DNA from: Ettlia oleoabundans
Lineage: Eukaryota; Chlorophyta; Chlorophyceae; Chlamydomonadales
Assembly: GCA_019693395.1 (NCBI GenBank)
Contig: JAAMXP010002015.1
Location: forward strand, 1 to 25,836
Reading direction: 5' to 3'
Length of the DNA: 25,836 bases
Both the position numbers and the translations under genes were made by a program. This document shows positions 20,135 through 25,836 of the stretch, piece after piece. Positions within the stretch are counted from its first letter, which is position 1; every line of letters starts with the position of its first letter. A model generated the notes under the pieces. The model ran no database searches. It was not told the DNA's origin and was given only the letters and a program-made list of their open reading frames with translations.

Positions 20135-21113
20135 CTACAGCGCAGTGGCTGCGGGATGGAGAGGGCAGAACTCAGACATGTGCGGTCCTTGATGTAAATC
20201 ACCCGTGCAGGGATAGGCAGGAAACACACGTTGGCTCAGGAACAGCGCAGGTCCATAGTACGTGGCCCAGGGAAAGAGCAAGCAGTTGGCAGCTCTCAAC
20301 ATACTGGCATGAAAGCGTTGGATGTGCATGACCATGAAGAACAGCACATTGCAACCTGTGTGCTTGTCTCTGAGATTCGTGGTCTTGCTCGTCAGCTGGC
20401 TGAACCACGCACGTGCCAATGCTCTTGTAGTCCGTGACCCGCTTGGCAGGCACCCTCGCACATAATCCCTCTTCCCGCCAACCTTGCTACGGTCCGTCCA
20501 CCACCGCTTGCAAACAGACGGCATGCCATCCATCACCACCTGCAGTGGCGCAGGTAAAGAAGGAGTGAGAGTTCGAGAGCACGAGACAATCAGGTGGGGT
20601 GCTGGACCTTGCTGCGCTGCCGTTGTGTGCGCATTGGACATCACCCTGGCCCCGACCCCGTGCGCTCACCATCAGGTAGGTGACCAGGCGAAGCGCGCCT
20701 GCAGCAGCTGCGAGCATCCCATGCAGCATGGCCACAAGCGCCATGCTGTTGAACAGTGCAATGGCGATGTAGGCGTCCGCTAGGGCGACGGTCTTGCCGC
20801 CCTTGGCTGTCTCCACAGCCAGCGCTGCCAGGGCCTGGTCTGAGCCGTCCCCCACCAGCTCCATGTGGGGACCGACCTGGTCTCTGTCCCCAAGCCGTCC
20901 CATCTGCACAAAAGAACGCCCAAATGATTCAAGGCGGGGAAGGCCTGTCGGGTCTGGCTGCGGGTCGGCCAGAGGCGATGGGGACGCCGCTGGGCCAGGC
21001 ATGAGCACCCAAGGCCTGCCAGGCCTGCACAGAGCCAGGCAGTCGATTGCCGGCAGGCCTGCTGCGAACCTTGCCGGCCGCTGTCTGCCCCCTGTCCTTC
21101 CGCCGGTCTCCAA
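20135..21113 (-). CDS. Hypothetical two-exon membrane protein
   Basis: Exon 1 is 21113-20670 and exon 2 20539-20135, with donor CTGATG|GTGAGC and acceptor CTGCAG|GTGGTG, phase 0; 282 aa. The start could be lower, at an in-frame Met near 21001. Exon 1 holds an acidic/polar part (RLGDRDQVGPHMELVGDGSD) and then a hydrophobic stretch (AYIAIALFNSMALVAMLHG, LAAAAGALRLVTYLM) that should be one or two membrane helices. Exon 2 begins with a basic stretch (CKRWWTDRSKVGGKRDYVRG) and a second hydrophobic part (NVLFFMVMHIQRF). The second exon may be spliced further: another frame through 20450-20300 also looks coding-like. I do not recognise the family. Confidence 0.5.
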
Positions 21114-21881
21114 GGCGTCACTGGTGAGGTAAGAAGAAGGAAGAGGGATGGGAAGGGCAAAACAGTTGCTTTGACACGTCCCTGGTTTGCTTGCAGGTGT
21201 GGCGACAGCTCACATGTGGATGCCACAGAGCGCTCAAATTTTGCATGATATCCTTGTGAACCGGGTTTCTTGCCAGTTCCCCTACACTTGCTAATTTGCA
21301 CAAGCCTCTCACCCGGCTAATCGCAGCGCTGGCCTTGATTTTTGGAGCCTGACGGGTTTCTTGCAGGGGCTAGGCAGGATATTGCCCTGGTGACCAGGCT
21401 TGCAACTCCTTGTTACAAGGGGAATAAGTGGGTTACATGCAGTCTGGATTCTGGAAAGAAATGCACCAGCGTAATCAGGACATCGAACTATGCATAGGTG
21501 CTGACGACAGTTTGATGCGAACTGTGCATGGGGCACCGGCGGCGGCATGTCTTCAAGGCATGGATCTCTGGAAGACCAGGGGCTGCTGATGTAGGGTATG
21601 GGACACTCAAGAAAGAGTCGTTGTTATATACTGAACGTAAACTCACTGTGCTGAAAAGTTCGTGTATGTTAGCGGCTGCAAGTTGATGGGCAACTGAAGT
21701 CATTGCACTAGATGATCATGAACCTGGGCACGACGGCTGAGAGGGTGGAGGGGGTGGGCTGGTGAAGATAAGCCAATGGCTGGTGTTGGTGTGGGTTTAT
21801 GGTAGTTTTAGCGGTGGGGTGGGTGGGTGGGTGGGTGGGGCGGGTGCGGGAATGGGTGCGTGGGTACGTGCAGCGCGGTAC
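21114..21881. other. Intergenic, with GGGT repeat
   Basis: About 770 bases between the metallophosphoesterase stop and the upstream end of the hypothetical membrane gene. Short frames on the minus strand (for example 21488-21703) have no recognisable feature. The only structure I see is the GGGT repeat at 21815-21843. Confidence 0.5.
21815..21843 (+). repeat. (GGGT)n tract just past the phosphoesterase stop
   Basis: About six GGGT units, flanked by further G runs to about 21866. In the phosphoesterase transcript this reads as a C-rich (ACCC)n run in the 3' UTR; the + strand could form a G-quadruplex. It is not the algal telomere unit TTTAGGG. Confidence 0.75.
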
Positions 21882-24045
21882 TCAAACAGCTGCCTCGGCG
21901 CTGTATGGCTTGACACTGGCATGAGCATTTGACACCTCCCGCCAGCCACGCCTGCGCCGCAAGTGCTGCTGCGTATGGCGGCATAGCAGCGTCGCCGCCA
22001 AGCTGGTGGCAATGACAGCTGCAGCCAGCGCGCAGGTCACTGCAGCCAGCACAAACCAGTTGCGAGCGCTGCGCAGGCGAAGGCAGACCTGAGGCCCCAG
22101 ATGTGTGTCGCAAGCGCTTTCATCCAGCGCGCACATATGCTGGCGGATGGGCCGTGGGGATGGCGCGGGTGACTGCGTCAGCTTGGAGCCATCCTGCTGG
22201 CGGATCCATGTGGGGCTGTTCGCCGTGTCCTGCCCCAGGTGCAGCTCAATAACGCGTGCACCATGCAGCAGGCCCTCAGAGGGGCCATAGGAGCCATATC
22301 TGCACAACCAGTTGCTACGTGCGGCCAATCAGGCACTTGCGTGCTGTGACCAGGGAGTAAACCCCACAGCAGTTCATTTTCAACAACATGCATATGCCGT
22401 ACGTAGCTTGCAGGCACATCTGCCATGTACAGCCGAGTGGGAATGAAGAGCAAGGGACTGCCTGGTCATGGCCGGCCAGCCACACACCCGGTCTTGCGTC
22501 CATAAGCCAGCCTTATCCCATCCATAGTAGTAGCAACAAAGTCGTTGTTATGATCATGACCTGAATATATGGCGTTGATGCCGTACTCCCTGCAAGGGCA
22601 CAGCAAAGCCACAACCAAGCCTTTAGACTCAAAGTCAGCAGCAAAAGCAAGAAGCCAAGAGGTGTTTTTGATGCAGCAATGCCCCACCTGGCCAGTTCAA
22701 AAAAGCCTGTGTCCATGCCAGGGCATCCCACAGCTTCGCCCTGGCTGCCATTGCCAGACATGCCGCTATTCCAGGCCTGGTACATCTGGGGGATGGGAAT
22801 GTGGATGAAAGCCAGGCTGGGCACACGCGGCAGCCGCTCCAGTTGTTGGCGCACCCACGCCACCGTGTCTGCTTCAACGCAGCCCCTGCAACGCCAGTGG
22901 CAGGTGCAGAAACAGCGTGAGCAGGCAGCCGCAGCAGCTGAGTCCTTGGGCGGCACTCCAGCACTTGGGCTGCTGTGCAAGCTGTAACGGGCACTTGCCA
23001 GCCACGCTTCTTCCACTCACCAGCCCCATGCCAGACGCCCACAGCCGCGATTACCGCTGTCCAACATCCACAAGCGAGCAGCCACACGCTGCCCCGCCTC
23101 CTCCTTGACCTCAAGGTAGTAGTTGCCCGCCCCGCTCAGGTTGGGAGGTCCAGCCTTTGTTAGCGACAAATCCCCACCAGCCACCCCCATCATCTCCACA
23201 ATCTGTCGCCGCCCCAAGTCTGCCTCCGCATCATGATTGCCCAGGATGGCCGCATATGGCACGCCCACGACATGCAGCTGCGCAATCAACCTGCGCCACT
23301 GCTGCTCGTACCAGCTGGTGCCTGACACTAGACGTGAGAGGCGACCTGGTAGGTCGCTTGCAGGGTAGGCAAAACCTGCTACAACAAAAGTTGCAGGGAA
23401 TGCAAGGCTGTTGAGGTTAGCGGTGGTGATGACGGTACAGTGCATTGTAGCGGCTCGCCAAAAAAAAAGCTAGACATATCATGGCCCTCAGTTATTTGCC
23501 ATGTTTCCCTTTTAAGACGCGTCCCATGCAGCAAGCATGGCCAGCCCACCTGAAATCATGTCTCCGCTAAAGACAACCAAGTCCGGCTGCTCGGCATCCA
23601 ACACCGTTTGCACCACCTGCACCCCCGATTGACACAACCTGAAAAAAGAGTTCGCCAGATGTGATGGAAGGCCTGGCTTATGAGCAAATGAGGAGACGCC
23701 TCAACCCGCTGCCAGCTGGCCCGTCGACTGCCGGCAGCAGCGCAGCTACGTAGACCTCGTAGCAACCACCCATAGCCTCCATGGCTACCAATTATAGCAG
23801 GATCCACGCAAGCACGCAGCACCAGCGCTCGGAAGGACCTTGTAGTTGGGTTAGAGTGCACCCACCTGGAGGGTTTCGCTGTCCTGCTCGCTTTTGGCCT
23901 CAATGTGCGCGTCAGTCAGTTGCACGATCCTAAACGTGCCATCGGAGGAGAAACGAAGCGGTGGTGCTGAGAGAACAGGGCGCGCAGACAATACCATCCA
24001 CACAGCCAAAATCAACCTTGCGAGTGCACTTGCGATTAAATCCAT
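21882..24045 (-). CDS. Membrane-anchored metallophosphoesterase, purple acid phosphatase 14/16/28/29-like
   Basis: A calcineurin-like phosphoesterase that probably hydrolyses phosphate esters outside the cell or in a vacuole. Exons: 24045-23866, 23616-23550, 23375-23021, 22885-22688, 22589-22488, 22299-21882; 1320 nt, 439 aa, phases consistent. A signal peptide covers about residues 1-26 (LARLILAVWMVLSA). Metal-site motifs are all present: DAH (Asp 45, His 47), SGD (Asp 79), GNHD (129-131), FIHIP (His 229) and SGHDH (His 278, His 280). A single C-terminal membrane helix (382-406) is followed by a basic tail (CRHTQQHLRRRRGW). The usual plant proteins of this group are soluble, so the anchor is notable. 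An in-frame ATG at 24078 could add 11 residues. Substrate unknown. Confidence 0.92.
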
Positions 24046-24462
24046 CGTTGTGAGTCGCACTCGGTAAAATATCGACAAAGCTGGCCAGTGGAATCCCAGT
24101 CAAATGTGTCTCTGATGCCTGCCTGATTCCCGCGCGCAAGAACGCAGCGCGCGAAACACCAGGCTGTACCTGTGCGAAACACGGTAGGTATCTGAGGCCG
24201 TTGCCGTTCACAGAGTACATCATTCAAAAAATAAGTCAATTGAGTCGCAGGTGCGCGGTCGCATCCAGCGCCATCTCTTGAAATGGCTTGGAGCCATCCC
24301 AACCGCCAACTGTTGCAACCGCAAAATCATTCCCTCAGCGCTCCTGCCTGCAATATAGGCGTCTCCTGGTGGTCTGCCTTAGAGGCTGGATGAGAATGCT
24401 TTTCTTGTCACTCTTGCTTGGTGAACTCACAGCCAGTACTACAGTGCGCAGCTGCATGCCCA
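24046..24462. other. Intergenic: phosphoesterase upstream region and SYF1 3' region
   Basis: About 415 bases between two minus-strand genes. It holds the SYF1 3' UTR and the phosphoesterase promoter and 5' UTR. I see no separate gene in it. Confidence 0.5.
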
Positions 24463-25436
24463 TCAGCCAGCAGTTTTGTGCCGCTTGCTGAGCTTGTCCC
24501 CCAAGCTGCCAAACACGCCCGCAGGCACCGCCTGCTGCTGCAATTCCACATCCTCCTCGCCACCTTGACCATCAACGGCACCCTCCTCCTCCCTGCCCTC
24601 CTCCTCTCGCAGCTCTAGCTCCTCAGGGTTGGCGGGAATGGCAGCGGCACCGCCACCACCAGCCGCCACATCCTCAGTTCCCTTGCCCTGCTGAATAACG
24701 CCGGCTGACACAAAGCCTTTGACGCGAGTGCCCGGCTGGAAGGCCGCGGGCGGTGGTGCTGCAGCTCCAGTCACTGCCGCCTCCAGTGACGCCATGTCGT
24801 CCTCGCCCTCGCGCTTGCGCTTGAAGCCCGCTGCTTCTGTCCCCTCAGCGGCTACTGCGCTGGCTGCTGCAGTAGTTGCCATGGCTGCTGCATCAATGAC
24901 GGTGGTGTTAAAGTGCTGCTGGCTAAAGGCCGCTGCCACCGAGCGTTTGATTCGCAGCATTTCTCTGCGCCAACAATACAAGCAAGGGGTTTAGTCCAGC
25001 GCTACGGGGCGCCCAAGCGAGCGAGCAAGATATCGATGTGCAACAACCGAAATTGCGGGATAGCAGGCAGACAGGCAGGCAACAACAACATTGCCACCAG
25101 AGCCAGCCAGGCAAACAGCCATCCTGCCATGCCGCGTCACCCTTCCCCTCCCCCCCATTACAAGGGTTTGACATCCGCCATCACCACACCCTAGCCCCAC
25201 CTGAAGGTTTCCTCGTTGCCGTGCTTGACCTCAAAGGCGTTCCACTCTGTCCAAAATTCCTTGTCGCTGCGCGGGTCGGCCAGTGACGCAGCGTGCACAA
25301 AGATGGCGCGAGCGCGGTCCACCTCACCCAGGCGCCGCTCCAGTGCAGCATAGCGCAGGCAGAGCGTGCGTGTGTCAGCGTCGCTCAGTGAGTAGGGCGG
25401 CTGCGCCTCAATTGCACTCTCGTACACCTCGCGCAC
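24463..25436 (-). CDS. SYF1: Pre-mRNA splicing factor SYF1/XAB2, C-terminal part
   Basis: SYF1 (XAB2 in animals) is a HAT/TPR-repeat scaffold of the Prp19-linked (NTC) spliceosome complex, also tied to transcription-coupled repair. Two exons are visible, 25436-25201 and 24964-24463 (245 aa), joined in phase 2 ([12 protein letters not shown]). The last HAT repeats read [72 protein letters not shown], a close family match. The tail is Ala- and Glu-rich and probably disordered, and keeps the family's NPEEL-L and QQQAVPAGVFGSL near the end, then a basic KLSKRHKTAG. The first two thirds or more of the protein lie beyond the right edge; 25437-25836 appears to be intron. Confidence 0.94.
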
Positions 25437-25836
25437 CTGTGGGGGCAGAGAAGGGCAGACTGGGCGCAGAAGGTATGTTGTGCGATGTGGGCCAGGTGTG
25501 GGGGTGGGGTAAAGTGGCAAGAAGCAGGGGTGACGTGGCAGCAAATGGGGCCTGGCAAAAAACAGCCAGCAATACTGAGCATATCTTGATTGTTTGGATC
25601 AAGGCACAACGTTTGCCGTGGTAAACAATTCCTCATTAGGGTGTAAGACCGAGTTGCAGAACAATGACAAATTAATAGAGATGCCACACCAAACAACTGC
25701 AAGTACTGACTGCCTCGTACCCAGCTGGTGCATCCCTGGTGCTGGCCTGCCGCCCCGACCTAACCCCCCAAGTGCAACCCTGCGGAAGTGCGTTCTACCG
25801 CCTCAGCAGTCCCACACTGTGCCTGCACATGGCGGC
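25437..25836 (-). other. SYF1 intron running off the window
   Basis: The 400 bases upstream of the exon at 25436 hold no piece matching the preceding HAT repeat in any frame, and the exon begins after a clean acceptor (CCCCCACAG|GTGCGC). I read the stretch as intron, at least 400 nt long. Confidence 0.55.

Noticed and set aside
21815..21843. Telomere or interstitial telomeric repeat
   Set aside because: The unit is GGGT without the TTTAGGG of green algae, and unique genes lie on both sides.
1..25836. tRNA, rRNA, CRISPR array, insertion sequence or transposon
   Set aside because: I saw no cloverleaf, no array of spaced repeats, no transposase or reverse transcriptase frames and no long terminal or inverted repeats.

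Overview
This window looks like nuclear DNA of a green alga, most likely a chlorophyte of the Trebouxiophyceae type. The evidence is GC-rich sequence, genes broken into many short exons by introns of roughly 50 to 480 nt, a plant-type eIF2-gamma zinc knuckle, a complete UVR8 photoreceptor, a fused CofG-CofH FO synthase, and TGTAA-type poly(A) signals. I rebuilt exon chains by hand from splice signals, reading phase and family conservation. Chains called complete sum to a multiple of three.

Layout, left to right. 33-3627 (-): FO synthase, 12 exons visible, the CofH part running off the left edge. 3962-5929 (-): a secretory SOUL heme-binding protein, 11 exons. 6397-7908 (+): a two-exon protein that may be a divergent MEI4/PRD2-like meiotic factor. 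8116-12024 (-): translation initiation factor eIF2-gamma, 11 exons, 461 aa. 12098-13195 (+): a poorly resolved gene-like stretch. 13405-15885 (-): UVR8, 8 exons, 429 aa. 16471-18044 and a short unresolved 5' exon (-): RNA polymerase shared subunit RPB5, with an 8-nt microexon. 18939-19960 (+): a decayed or frame-disrupted ankyrin-repeat locus. 20135-21113 (-): an unrecognised two-exon membrane protein. 21882-24045 (-): a signal-peptide, membrane-anchored metallophosphoesterase of the purple acid phosphatase type, 6 exons, 439 aa. 24463-25436 (-): the last two exons of splicing factor SYF1/XAB2, which continues off the right edge.

The genes are mostly unrelated housekeeping neighbours. Three have a link to light or tetrapyrrole biology: FO synthase makes the deazaflavin antenna of some photolyases, SOUL proteins bind heme or porphyrin, and UVR8 senses UV-B. 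The most unusual sequence-level signals are several GC-AG introns supported by protein conservation (three or four in FO synthase, one in eIF2-gamma), the RPB5 microexon, a long linker between the two FO synthase halves, and a near-palindromic double poly(A) signal between two convergent genes. I did not find a clear new multi-gene system.
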